From Alternaria dauci (lineage: Eukaryota; Ascomycota; Dothideomycetes; Pleosporales; Pleosporaceae): a DNA stretch of 64,000 nucleotides. The stretch is from NCBI RefSeq assembly GCF_042100115.1, contig NC_091272.1, forward strand, positions 930,001 through 994,000, read 5' to 3'. Shown here piece after piece: positions 36,285-46,195 of the stretch. A program made the position numbers and the translations under genes. Position 1 is the stretch's first letter. The number at the start of each line of letters is the position of its first letter. A model generated the notes under the pieces. That model was not told the DNA's origin, did not search any database, and saw only the letters and a program-made list of their open reading frames with translations.

Positions 36285-37235
36285 CTAGATGAGTAAGGTG
36301 GCAGCCAACATGCCGAAGAACAGCGCTATGAATGAGGCCTGGGTATCTCCTGCCTGGCCCTTCTTGCCCTCAGTGGCGATCGCAGCGGTAGTAGTGGCAG
36401 TCTTGGTGGAATTGACCTTGGTATCCCTTACAACGTTCAGAGTAGGGTGATCGACAATGTCGTGGATACCAGTGTGGTTCCAGTAGATTGGCCTATGGAT
36501 ACCGAGGGAAGGCAAAGCCGCCGCCGAGGAGGTGGAAGCGATCGAAGACGAGTTGATGACTCCATCGCTAGGGAACAACTCCACAGAGCTGGCGGGGCTA
36601 GACATAGGCGCTGCACCCACGTTGGGAGGAACAGCTGTGAAGGACCAGGTGATGATGGGCGGTGGAAGAGAAGTAGCGCTAGATGTAAGCGCCTTGATAG
36701 AAGACACTGGTGCGGAAACCACGTTGGGAGGAATAGCCGTGAAGGACCAGGTGATGATGGGCGGTGGAAGAGAAGTAACACTAGCAGCGGCCCTGGTGAC
36801 GAACTGGGTGATAGTGATCTGAGTTGTTGACTTGACCGTCTCAGTCGTAGTGGGCTCTTCTACCATAGGAGTCTGACTGTTCGAGGTGGCCATGGCAGGC
36901 ACGCTGGAGGTCAGATCTTCTGTCACCGTAATGGTACGGGTGGTGGTGACGGTGATAGTAGATGGGCCTTTGGTCTCGGGACACAGATAGGTTAAAGTGG
37001 TCTCAAGACCGCGCAGCAGCACCGGATCTGTGCAGAGCTTCGGAAGGTCATTGCAGCCGCCGCGAAGAGCCACAACCGGAGCGTGACCGTGCTTCACGAC
37101 ATGACCTTGTTGACTTGATTCGGCGGCAGCACCGGCTGAGTATCAGTCAGTTGGTGCGCAAATTCGCGTAAACACATGGATTGGAGTGCTCTTACCAGCA
37201 ATTGCGACGATGGTGAGTGCACGCATACTATGCAT
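36285..37235 (-). CDS. GPI-anchored Ser/Thr-rich cell-surface protein with internal repeat
   Basis: Exons 37235-37196 and 37135-36285 (60-bp intron) encode 296 aa. The signal peptide (MHSMRALTIVAIAAGAAA) is split by the intron. A short Cys-containing ectodomain follows (GGCNDLPKLCTDPVLLRG..LTYLCPE). A long Thr/Ser/Val stretch comes next (TITVTTTRTITVTEDLTSSV..). Two copies of LPPPIITWSFTA[IV]PPNV are spaced 34 residues apart. N-glycosylation sequons occur at WNHT and VNST. The C-terminus is small residues followed by a hydrophobic tail (ASFIALFFGMLAATLLI) with no charged end, as for a GPI attachment signal. Its role is probably structural or adhesive in the cell wall; I do not recognise a named family. 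Confidence 0.85.
36621..36778 (-). repeat. Two coding direct repeats inside the GPI protein gene
   Basis: A nearly identical block of about 56 bp at 36621-36676 and 36723-36778, period 102 bp (34 codons). The copies differ at only a few bases and encode the LPPPIITWSFTA-PPNV module twice. This kind of in-frame repeat can change copy number between strains. Confidence 0.85.
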
Positions 37236-37938
37236 CTTGAGTATCGGTGTGATAGAGAAAGCGATTGAGGGAAGTAGTAGGTGGAAGTGGGATGACGAGT
37301 GTGAGTAGTAAAAGAGTGTGACAACGATCAGATCTTTCAGTGAGTGCGATGAGGTGAGAGTGTTGTAGAGAGAAACACGAAAGGAAATATCATGACAACA
37401 AATTGGGCCGCACGTGCGTTTGTCGCAGTCGACAAAGGCTAGCTTCATACCCCACGGCGAGGCCCAATCGCGTCGAGAATATTGCCTGGAAGTGAATGGG
37501 AGGTTCGCGTGCGTTTGCACTCATGTGAATTGTGCTCAGCGTGGTGGCACCCCACCTGCACTCTCGTGTGCTGGACCGAGGATAAGACGCAGCTGATGTC
37601 ATTGCTGCATTCTGACACTATATCCAAACAGTACTTGCGGGTGACCAGCGAAGCAAGGTTGAGGGAAGGAACTGCCCGCCCCAAGGACGAGGACGAGAAA
37701 CTCAATTTCGACGCCGGACGTGATGGCGGAGCTATCATCTATTCTGACTGGATATCGAGGCCAGAATAGTAGCAGCAGAGATGCTCTCAGATAATGATGC
37801 TGTTCCAGCATAATCTTGGAGAAACCCTTTTTCATATCCGCCTGAGCAGGCCATAACCAGTGGTCTACCGTGAATACGTGCAGAGTAGCATTGATTATCA
37901 CCCAGCCATGTTTACAACGTCCCCATGACCACTCCCAT
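37236..37938. other. Intergenic region, GPI-protein promoter side
   Basis: About 700 bp. A CT-rich leader on the minus strand lies just before the GPI protein start. No further gene was supported. Confidence 0.5.
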
Positions 37939-38877
37939 TCAGTCTCCATATAGCTCCATCAAGTGGTTTAGCATTTTCCGTTGTAGTTCGAGCAGCTGCT
38001 CTTTTGAGATTTTACCGCCAACTGGAGCTGACTGCAGATCTGTGACTTCAGTCGGATCGTAGCTGGAGCCAACTACCAGATGTGCCTTCACACCAAAAAA
38101 GGGAACGCCCAAGACCTTGAGTGACGAAGTCTGTGAGTCAACCATAGCTTTACACGCTCGGTATACTTTGGCGTCATATTGATCGAGTTCTTCTCTTTCA
38201 CGTTCTGGTGTCTACATAGCGTCAGTATCGTCGCATGGAAAGAAGACGGGGAAAAGTACGCGAAGTAAAGGTGTATTTTCCAGAAGACCCGGCAAAGACC
38301 TACGAAAGTCAGTCAAGCATCACGGGAACATGGTCAGACTACCTACAACGCAGCGCGATTGGTTCGCTCATTCTCCCGCTTGAACTTTTGTTCGTCAATG
38401 AGATTTTTGCGCCCAGACTCCCAAGACTTGACGTTTGACTCTTGGTCTTTCATCAGCTAACTTCTATGTAAGCATTGTACAATGATCCATATACGGCGTG
38501 TAGCCTACCTTACGGACTGCAGGAGCAAAGTCAGGATTCTGAGACGCTATCTTGCTCACACAACGGAGACCCTGCTTCCATTCTGTGATTGTTGAAGGAT
38601 CAATGAAAGGAGAGGAGACTCTGTCCTGCGGCTTGGGAGGCGCTTGTCGATGTTGTAGAGCCGAACGACCAGCCAGACGCGGATCGACAGGCTGCTGATA
38701 TATGTGGGTTTGTCCAGATGAGTACACTTGCTGGGGGCCTTGATGCCCCTGGTGACTCTGGTTGGGCTCGTACGGTTGTTGCTGATCTTGGTACTGCTGA
38801 GCCTCTGGTTTTGGAAGGTTTGCGAGTGTAGCCAATATCTTTTCGAGATCGAGATTCTGGCTGATGTTTTCGGCCAT
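37939..38877 (-). CDS. DUF2458-like fungal protein
   Basis: Four exons (38877-38509, 38456-38347, 38299-38260, 38211-37939) splice in phase to 263 aa. The 40-nt third exon is invisible to simple ORF searches, and both introns around it carry CTGAC branch motifs 15-20 nt before AG. The N-terminal 100 residues are Gln/Pro/Tyr-rich and follow an LEKILATLANL helix. The conserved part contains LMKDQESNVKSWESGRKNLIDEQKFKRENE, then TPEREREELDQYDAKVYRACKAM, and ends with GVPFFGV plus KISKEQLLELQRKMLNHLMELYGD. The Q-E-x6-W-E-x-G-R and D-x-K-V-Y-x-A-x3-M spacing recalls the fungal DUF2458 family, whose function is unknown. Confidence 0.8.
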
Positions 38878-39313
38878 GATTGTGATGGCAGTCTAACTCC
38901 AGAAACTGATGGTGTCAAGGGGAATAGGGAAAGTCAGTGTGATGGTAGGTTGATGTTAGCTGGACGCGTGAATGACGGCACATGGCGCGTGCTGTTTGCG
39001 CTTAAACAAGGAGATTGTACGGGAAGAAGCAATCGTCGGACTGCGCTACACATGCTATCTCTTGCCGCAATCTGCGAACGAATGTATTAGCGACCGTCTG
39101 ATGCACGTATGAGATAGATGCGATTTGCATTCTAGGTTGGTATGGCTGACAATGTACGTTACCGGGTAGATGGGCGGAAATCTCCGCATCGAGCCTTAGC
39201 CCATGTCGACTTTTGGAAATCATCGAATCATTCGACATCCCGCTCCGCAATCTTCACGACACCCTCCCTCGACAACCACGACACTTGACTTACGAGTGCT
39301 TCTCCCGCGCATC

Positions 39314-40186
39314 ATGTCGAAGTCACCAAAGGATTCAACGCGATTCACGGCTACCGGAGTGTGGGCGCACACAAGACCTGGCGGGCGGGCAACAACGCTG
39401 CAATTCGCAGATCCCGCTCCGAAAAATGAAACGCCACAGCAGAAAGTCAAGCGGTTAAGAGAAGCCGCGAATAGGGCGAAGATGGCACAGGTCACGAGGT
39501 GGGATTACATGTATCTGTACGGCAGAATGGCGGCGGATGCGGCGCATAGATTTACCGTCTACGGCTTGATATTTGCAACGGGTATGTGGGAACATTGGCG
39601 GGCCAATGGCTCCAATGGTCACTGGATAGCAGAGATGCTAATTGCCTAAACAGGTTGTGTCGGTGTCCTCGCAGTATTCTCAATAGGTGACATGATCGTC
39701 TACAATCGACGAAAACGAGCCATCTACTTCGCCCAAGAAGAACAAGCCCAGGCCAAGATCCTCGAACTCGCCCGTTCTGCTGTCGCAGCAGGGACCGCCA
39801 CACCCGCACAAGCCGCACTCGTCACGGGTATCGCCGAAGAGCAAGAAGCGTTTGAGAGGAAGAAGGCGGAGCGAAAGGCCCCTTCTAAGCTGCTGTGGTG
39901 GCTGCACGGTGACTGGAAGGAGGAGCAAGCAATCGCCGAGCAGAGGAGACTCGCCGTGGAGGAGATTAAGCGGCAGGAGGCGCAAGGAAACACAAACCTG
40001 GGCATTGCTGCTGCGGTGCAAGAGGCCAGGGCAAACGACACCACATCCACATTCACAGCCTCGCCGTCATCAACACCACTAGTCGGAGGCCCTCTGGACA
40101 ACACAGCAGAAAAGGCAGTACACAAGGTCGAGGAAACTGGCAAGGGGTGGTTTGGATGGATCAAGGGTGGATCCAAGAAGGAGTAA
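39314..40186 (+). CDS. COX14-like mitochondrial cytochrome c oxidase assembly protein
   Basis: Exons 39314-39581 and 39654-40186 (72-bp intron) give 266 aa. The opening SKSPKDSTRFTATGVWAHTRPGG, the ETPQQKVKRLREAANRAKMAQVTRWDYMYLYGRMAADAAHRFTV segment and a single membrane span (GLIFATGCVGVLAVFSIGDMI) followed by YNRRKR match fungal COX14-type assembly factors. The intron interrupts the span. The C-terminal half is a long Ala/Glu-rich helix plus a Ser/Thr-rich tail, making the protein larger than yeast Cox14 (about 70 aa) but like other filamentous-fungal members. Likely location is the inner mitochondrial membrane. It is divergently paired with the DUF2458-like gene. Confidence 0.82.
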
Positions 40187-40420
40187 ATACAAAGAAAGAG
40201 TTGGGGGAAATCCGGCGGAGCGCGAAGCCAGACGCTTCAGTGTACCATATACGACCTCAGCTTGTACATTGCTGTCACATTACATGTATGCATGATGGAG
40301 TTCTTCAGAGTCATGGAGGCGTCCACGATTGTCTTGGGCATCCTAGCTTCATGTCTATATTGCACGTTCAATCCATATCGAAGTTGAATGCCTCTCAGCC
40401 TGACAAAACAAGCGCATCGC

Positions 40421-40961
40421 TCACTGGTTTCCTTGGCCAGCCACTGGGATATAGCTTCGTCGTTCCCGTACACGCTATCTTCAGTCAGTCTCACATCTAC
40501 GCGGTCTCGCTCATATGCACGTACCTCTCTCCATCCCTCGACCCAAGGCCGTAATGCTGCCCACCCCAAGAGCCCCACTGTCGCCCCGATGAACACAAAG
40601 ACCACGGCCTGGTCTTTCGCAGAATCCCTCTGAAAGCATGTTGTGAGCACTTTCTCCTCTTTCTCTCCAGCGCAGAAGCCGTAGCCGAGGCAGAACTGGC
40701 GGTTGCAGTCGTTGCATGTTTTCTTGGAGGCGCGGGGTTTCAATTCAAGAGCGGCGGGCTTCTTGCTGGTGGCCGGCGCATCGAGCGCTACAATGGTGCT
40801 GTTTCCAAAGCAGGTACATTTGCAAAACGACGTGGGTGCTACACTATGTAAGCGAGAGTCTCTGAGCATGGAGAGAGGCGGGACATACTGGCTGCGAGAG
40901 ATAAGGAGAGGGACGAGAGGAATGTTAGGAGGAGGAAGAGGAGGTACGGTGGCCTCCGCAT
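40421..40961 (-). CDS. Small Cys-rich type I membrane protein
   Basis: Exons 40961-40889, 40838-40525 and 40474-40421 splice in phase to 146 aa. The N-terminal signal peptide (RRPPYLLFLLLTFLSSLSLSLAA) leads into a short lumenal domain with eight cysteines, arranged as FCKCTCFGNSTI, TCNDCNRQFCLGYGFC and TTCFQRDS. One NST sequon is present. A single transmembrane helix follows (VVFVFIGATVGLLGWAALRPW), then a short basic tail (RVRERRSYIPVAG). I have the impression of a conserved ascomycete family with this CKCTC motif but cannot name a function. The location would be ER, Golgi or plasma membrane. The second acceptor was chosen because the nearest alternative introduces a stop. Confidence 0.8.
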
Positions 40962-41323
40962 CGTGGGTCGATGACGATCAACGGCAAAGGATGTAGAGGT
41001 TCGTGTAAATGATGAATCGATCAAAACGTCAAAGGGATATCTCCACGTCCTGCTTCTAGCCTTTTGTCGCAGTGCACTTGGGATGAGTATCCAATGGGTC
41101 GACAGTCGAGTGGAGCTCCAAACCTCCGCCCGCATTCACGCTAAGACCAGAGAGCTGGGTCCCTTGCTCACGCTAAGCATTTTCCTTTCCCCTCCGGCCA
41201 ACACTCCAACACGACGCCTGCAAGCGCCGGTCAAGCTTGTCGCATATATTCTTCGATCGAGGCCCCCAAAGCCTCTGCGCGCAGCCCTTTACTTCTGTCG
41301 CACGCGCGCAAACTTGCGACCCA

Positions 41324-43078
41324 ATGCCAGCAGCACAAGCGGCTAATCCTCCCGAAGCGCAACCCGAAAGCAAGGTCGTTCGCCTACACATTACGCCTTT
41401 TCGCCCCGATCTGCTCAAGGTCTACATCGCGCCCTCTGTCCTCCCCTCTGCGCAGAACATCTCATATCACACCGTCGCGACATTCCCCGAAAAAGGTTTC
41501 GGCTACGTAGAGCTACCCGAGACGGAAGCTCAAACGATCAAGAGGAAGCTAAACGGCACGACGTTGAGAGGCTCCAAAGTGCGCATAGAAATGGCGAAAC
41601 CGGAGAAGCGCAAGTCTCTGGTGGGCGACGCTGCCGAGGGTGTCTCGGACGCTGAACGACCGTCCAAACGCGCGAAGAAGGACAAGAAGGAGAAGAAGGA
41701 GAAAAAAGAAAGCAAGGACAAGAAAAAGGGCAAGGAGCAAGGCGTCTTGGACGGCGTCGAGCTACCAGACGACAGGAAGGTCAAGCGAGGATGGACCGAA
41801 CCAGCGCCCAAGAACAAGAAAGATAGGAAGGATAAAAAGGACAAGAGTGACAAGGAGGCGACAAAGGAAGCGAAGAAGGAGCGGAAGCACTCAAAGTACA
41901 CCAAGGAGCCTGAGGTGCTCTTCAAGGCGAGGCTGACGCCCGTTGCCGCGACAGAGGTTGCGCACAAGAACGAGAAGAAAGGGAAGAAGGAAAAGAAGGA
42001 AAAGAACAAGTCCAGCCGCGAAGTAGTCATCCATGAGTTTGAGAAGAACATCAAGACTCCCAGCTTCCTGAAACAACCACAGGTGGCACTGTCGACGAAA
42101 CCTGCAGTCGACTATGTCAACGGACAGGGATGGGTAGACGAGGACGGCGTTGTTGTCGAGCCTGAGACTGGCAAAGCCAAGGCTCGAAGGGCTCTGGAGT
42201 TGGTGGATGCGCCTTCAGAGGCTCAAAGAGCCTGGATTGATGGTACAGCAAAGTCTTCGTCTACATCCAAGGACCAGAAGAAGAAGAAAGCTACTCCTCC
42301 TCCGTCATCATCTGAATCTGAGGATGATGAATCATCAGTGGTTTCGTCTTCTTCGGAAGATGAGGACTCTTCCGACTCCGATTCAGACGAGGACGAAGAG
42401 GAAGAGGAAGAGGAGTCAGAAAGCGAATCATCTGCATCTTCTCCAGCCCCAGCTCCAGTCGCCAAGAGTAAGAAGACACCCGACGAGGCCCAGCCTACCG
42501 CGTCATCTGAGAAAGAGGTTCACCCCCTTGAAGCACTGTTCAAGCGTGCAAAGCCTGCAGATGGCGCGACGTCCACCCCCACCAAGAAGCTCACTCCGAT
42601 CGATACATCTTTCAGCTTCTTTGATAACAACGAGGACATTATGGAAGTCGACGGCGAGCCTACTGAGGAAGCTCCTACCACGCCCTTTACGCAAAGAGAT
42701 ATTGAATGGAGAGGCCTCCGAAGTGCGGCACCCACGCCAGACACTGCCGCCATTGGCCGCCGCTTCTCCTTTGACTGGCGCAAGAACAGCCAAGAAGCCG
42801 ACGACGACGAAGACATGGGCGAAGTAGATTCACTTGCTGAACAGAGATTGTCTCACAACACGCGAGCGAATGCCAGCAAGCTGGCCGGCGTTGCAGAAGA
42901 AGACGAGGACAATGCGGCTACGGGTGCAAACGAGCAAGAGCCTGAAAGCGAATTTAGAAAATGGTTTTGGGAGAACCGAGGAGACTTGAACAGGGCATGG
43001 AAGAAGAGGAGACGGGACGCTCTAAAGGCTAAGCGACACAGCGAGAACAGGAAGATGACGGGGAGCAGGAGGGTTTGA
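41324..43078 (+). CDS. RRM-containing Lys/Ser/acidic-rich nucleolar-type protein (often annotated SRP40-like)
   Basis: Single exon, 584 aa. Residues about 17-90 look like a degenerate RRM (VVRLHITPFRPDLLKVYI, then ISYHTVATFPEKGFGYVELPETEAQTIKRKLNGTTLRGSKVRIEMA). Two long Lys-rich tracts and a Ser/Asp/Glu tract (SSSEDEDSSDSDSDEDEEEE) follow, as in nucleolar Nopp140/SRP40-type proteins. Conserved-looking islands are FEKNIKTPSFLK, a bipartite FSFF/FDW region and a terminal FRKWFWENRGDLNRAWKKRRRDALKAKR. The W-x-E-N-R-G-D-L-N-x-A-W-K-x-R-R motif is typical of fungal proteins with this layout. It is likely nucleolar, with a role in ribosome biogenesis inferred from composition. The ATG is the first in frame; the longer frame begins at a non-ATG codon. 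Confidence 0.82.
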   Translation: MPAAQAANPPEAQPESKVVRLHITPFRPDLLKVYIAPSVLPSAQNISYHTVATFPEKGFGYVELPETEAQTIKRKLNGTTLRGSKVRIEMAKPEKRKSLVGDAAEGVSDAERPSKRAKKDKKEKKEKKESKDKKKGKEQGVLDGVELPDDRKVKRGWTEPAPKNKKDRKDKKDKSDKEATKEAKKERKHSKYTKEPEVLFKARLTPVAATEVAHKNEKKGKKEKKEKNKSSREVVIHEFEKNIKTPSFLKQPQVALSTKPAVDYVNGQGWVDEDGVVVEPETGKAKARRALELVDAPSEAQRAWIDGTAKSSSTSKDQKKKKATPPPSSSESEDDESSVVSSSSEDEDSSDSDSDEDEEEEEEESESESSASSPAPAPVAKSKKTPDEAQPTASSEKEVHPLEALFKRAKPADGATSTPTKKLTPIDTSFSFFDNNEDIMEVDGEPTEEAPTTPFTQRDIEWRGLRSAAPTPDTAAIGRRFSFDWRKNSQEADDDEDMGEVDSLAEQRLSHNTRANASKLAGVAEEDEDNAATGANEQEPESEFRKWFWENRGDLNRAWKKRRRDALKAKRHSENRKMTGSRRV

Positions 43079-43278
43079 TGTACGTGGCCAAAGTCATTGT
43101 GGTATTCTTACTGCCTCGCGCACTCTTTGGTTGCTATGAGCCCACGTTTTCCCGCGAGAGCTTGTCTCTCTCATACGCTGAGACGGTCAAAAGTCTCTCC
43201 AACAATTCTATCGTACATTACTTCTGAGCATCGCGGTCTCTGTGCACCCTATTACATCATCTTATCCGTCCTCGATAC

Positions 43279-43833
43279 TTATACATCAACACCTTTAAAC
43301 ATCACACACCTGCCCCCTTCCCTTTCCCCACCCGCCCAACCACTCTTTCTCCCCTCTCCACCACACGCCTCTTCGGCCCTCGTCAATACAGGCGCCGTTT
43401 CTTCCTCTGTATCCGGCCCCACATCCCTCGCTTCAGAGTCATGTTTCTGACTTGAAGTCGTGGACGAAGAACTCGGTATCGTGGCGCAGAGAGAACCACT
43501 TATCATACCTTTCTCTGTCGCGACGATGATGTCGGTTGGTGTGTGGTATAAGGGTGGTTTTTCAACTGCAGATGGTGGGGAAGCAGACGTTAGGTTTGAA
43601 GGTGTGGGAGCGGATGTCAAGGGTAAGGGGTTTATCGGTGGTGATTCTGGTTTATCGGATGTAGTTGGACTTGTCTGGAGAGCTGGTCATGGTGTTAACA
43701 CGAGAACATAAAAGAGAGGACATGGAGGGAATGTGTTGGTGTACGTACTAGGTGTATTGTCAACTTGTCTGCTATTTCTTCGTTTCTCTGCACTGCTGTT
43801 CATCTTATCCCGGAGATTGGAGAGCCACGTCAT
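43279..43833 (-). CDS. Unrecognised Ser/Pro/Thr-rich 162-aa protein
   Basis: Exon 43833-43749 and exon 43682-43279, joined across a 66-bp intron with a GTACGT donor, GTTAAC branch-like motif and CCAG acceptor, give an in-phase 162-aa product. The N-terminus is MTWLSNLRDKMNSSAEKRRNS. A Pro/Ser/Thr-rich segment follows, then a short ordered-looking island (YHTPTDIIVATEKGMISGSLCATI), an acidic Glu/Thr stretch and a Gly-rich end. Without splicing neither exon looks convincing. The clean splice signals, phase and ATG with a plausible context are the evidence. No function can be suggested. Confidence 0.55.
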
Positions 43834-44654
43834 GTTGCTTCAAGACTTGAACGATGTTTGAAGCAGTTCAAAGTCAAAGTATGTGATATCGAATACACAG
43901 TAACCGGGTTTATGGTGAAGATGGACAGCAGCAACACTTTATTTCTCGCGAGAAGAATAGGAGGATTCGCAAACAAGAGGCAGATTGAAACCAACTCAGT
44001 TATCCAACCTTACGTATAACTTACCTTTACTCCGTTAAATGCAAGCTATCCGTACCACATCCGACCCGTGCCTCGCTCTGATGACGTACGCGGGGTTTGT
44101 CTTGCTTACATGCAATGCCACCCCATCCCATCCCATGCCGTCCTCTCAGGCGTCACAGCATGAGGCATTAAACGCATACCTGTCAAGTACGCCACAATGT
44201 GTCGTACATACATGTCATTCATATCCCGCGAGAGCGATCTGCCGCGGAAACTGGATCGACACTGGGATATGGTCCGTTAGGCGCACATGGGGGGATCAGC
44301 GGCGTTAGCTCTGCATCTACAGCATCCGCCTTGTGCAGAAGAAGCAAGCATCCGATAAGAAAGTTCAGATAGGGTAGGAATGAAAGTAGAAGGTTTGGGT
44401 ATTATGGATAAGAATTTGGTGGTTATCTTCATTATCAATGTAATATTTTTCTCATCTGCTTGTTGGACTGACTGACTGATAGTAGAGTTGAAGTGAGGCG
44501 TCGTATGCTGTGCATACCTACCCAACTACTCCGAATGAATGACGACAATTGTCTGTGTAACTAATACTCGATGGCTCTTCCGTCTCATCTCCAATGCAGC
44601 ATGTGGATAGCCTGCGCTATCAATACGCCTCGCGATACCTACGGGACTCTCAAT
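43834..44654. other. Intergenic region
   Basis: About 820 bp between two minus-strand genes. It holds short simple sequence (CCCATCCCATCCCATG near 44122) and a run of TGACTGACTGA at about 44467. No gene supported. Confidence 0.5.
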
Positions 44655-45503
44655 CTATCGACTGCTCTCTTCGGGCACTGCTGTTGTATTAGCAGGAGCT
44701 TGGGTATTATCAGAAGCATTGCCAACCCCGGTGCTCTGAGATTGTGGTGGAGCACCCCTCCTGCCCCTCTGTCCATCAGCATCATTGTTGCCCCTGATTT
44801 GACGCTCAAGATCACGAATGCGCTGCTTCAGGGCTTCGTTTTCCTTTTTGACCTCTTCTAGCTCGGCTTTGTGTTGTGCGACCTCCTCATAGCGTGGGGT
44901 GCTAACGACGCTCGAGCTGCGGTGATCGCGCGGATTGGGATCGCCGGTGGCCGGTTGCGAGGATATGGAGTAGCGATGTGGGATGTAGCCTGGTGGCAGA
45001 CCGCTACGGGAGACGCTCGAGGAACTGCGGTGGCGGCGGGAGGACGTGGGATGCATGGGACCGGTTGGGGCTTCTGCGTGGGCGACGGATGAGTCTGCGG
45101 CGCTGGACATGGAGGCGTTGGAGGCTACAGAAGCAGAGTGTGCGCGTAGAGCAGAGAGCTCACGCGTCAGACGGTTGACTACTGCTTCTTGTTCCTTTTC
45201 GAGCTCGAGATGCATCTCTGCTGGTGTCATGGGCCGTGGGTGTCTCATGGGAACGCCTGCAGAGTCGACGCTCGCCTGGACGTAGCCACTCACGCCGGGA
45301 CTGAGGGGCGGCGGCAGGGTACCTCCAGGCGATGCAAGAGGCAGCGGCGGGGGACTCATGGCCATCTGTGACGCCCGCCTGGAGACGGTGGTCGATGTTC
45401 GACGCGACAGCGAGCCGGACGCTGGCTGCGAGCTCGACGGGTTGCTTGTGTTGGCAGGGCCCGGATGGGGCGACACAGGCACGGTATTCAGATCGGGAGC
45501 CAT
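44655..45503 (-). CDS. Low-complexity protein with C-terminal leucine-zipper-like coiled coil
   Basis: Single-exon frame of 282 aa with a good ATG. Residues 1-95 are Ser/Pro-rich. A helix at about 95-125 (PAEMHLELEKEQEAVVNRLTRELSALRAH) is followed by Ser-rich sequence with RRHRSSSSVSRS. A second coiled coil at about 207-240 (RYEEVAQHKAELEEVKKENEALKQRIRDLERQIRGN) has leucines in heptad register. The tail is Gln/Asn/Thr-rich. The zipper lacks a clear preceding basic DNA-contact region, so calling it a bZIP factor is not justified. I do not recognise the family; expression as a real gene is likely from the coiled-coil coding. Confidence 0.7.
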   Translation of the reverse strand: MAPDLNTVPVSPHPGPANTSNPSSSQPASGSLSRRTSTTVSRRASQMAMSPPPLPLASPGGTLPPPLSPGVSGYVQASVDSAGVPMRHPRPMTPAEMHLELEKEQEAVVNRLTRELSALRAHSASVASNASMSSAADSSVAHAEAPTGPMHPTSSRRHRSSSSVSRSGLPPGYIPHRYSISSQPATGDPNPRDHRSSSVVSTPRYEEVAQHKAELEEVKKENEALKQRIRDLERQIRGNNDADGQRGRRGAPPQSQSTGVGNASDNTQAPANTTAVPEESSR

Positions 45504-46195
45504 GGCAGTGCTGTGGGTGGAAGATGTGCTGTCTTCTGTGGCCTGGTCGTAAAGTAAGTGGTGCTAGTCGGTGAAGGGCGATGCTGGGCGTTGTGGGTGT
45601 TGTCCAAGGACATGGATGGAGAGGAACTCTCTACCCAGGCAGCTACGGGGAACGCTTGATCTTTCCCTGCTATGGCAACACCCTACCCAAGCAACTACGG
45701 GGGGTGCGTCTGCGCTTTAACCCGACTCTGCTTGCCGACTGTGTTCGCATGGTGTTGGTCAAGTAGAAGCGAAGCTTGCTCAGCTGCCCTCCCGTCCACC
45801 CGCTGCGCTAGCATGCACCAGTCTATTCCAACGGCCTTGAAACCTTTCCTTTCCCCACTCCATCAAGTTGCAAGGCTTCACGCATCCACACCTGAACCGC
45901 ATACAGGACCTGTGTTTAAAAGTGTGCAAAGTTTATTTGGTATTGTGCAAGCCCCTTGTTCGCTCGCTCATCCTGTCCTCCCTTCGGCCCGCTTCTCGCT
46001 CACGGCGGGCAGGCTCCGCCAGCCATGAATAACCCAAACCTGGGCCTCTGTAATCGCCTTGCCTTTGCCCATCTTCAGATGCCGCAAACACGCTTTTGGA
46101 TGCACGCCGTATATTCCTCCAACTCCAGGCGCAATGCTCTATTGTGGCCAAGCCCCGAATGTGAATAGTCGCTCTCAGAAAACACTCGTGATAGC
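45504..46195. other. Intergenic region with a short diverged repeat
   Basis: About 690 bp. It contains CTACCCAGGCAGCTACGGGG near 45630 and CTACCCAAGCAACTACGGGG near 45687, a 57-bp-spaced pair differing mainly by G/A transitions. The right part is presumably the 3' UTR of the eIF3l gene. Confidence 0.5.

Noticed and set aside
41530..42465. Long antisense frames opposite the Lys/Ser-rich nucleolar-type gene (Phe/Leu/Ser-rich)
   Set aside because: They are the reverse translation of Lys- and Glu/Asp-rich codons (AAG/GAG giving CTT/CTC), a known artefact of low-complexity coding sequence.
44655..45503. bZIP transcription factor call for the coiled-coil protein
   Set aside because: The leucine heptads are present, but the region before them lacks the basic N-x7-R DNA-contact motif.
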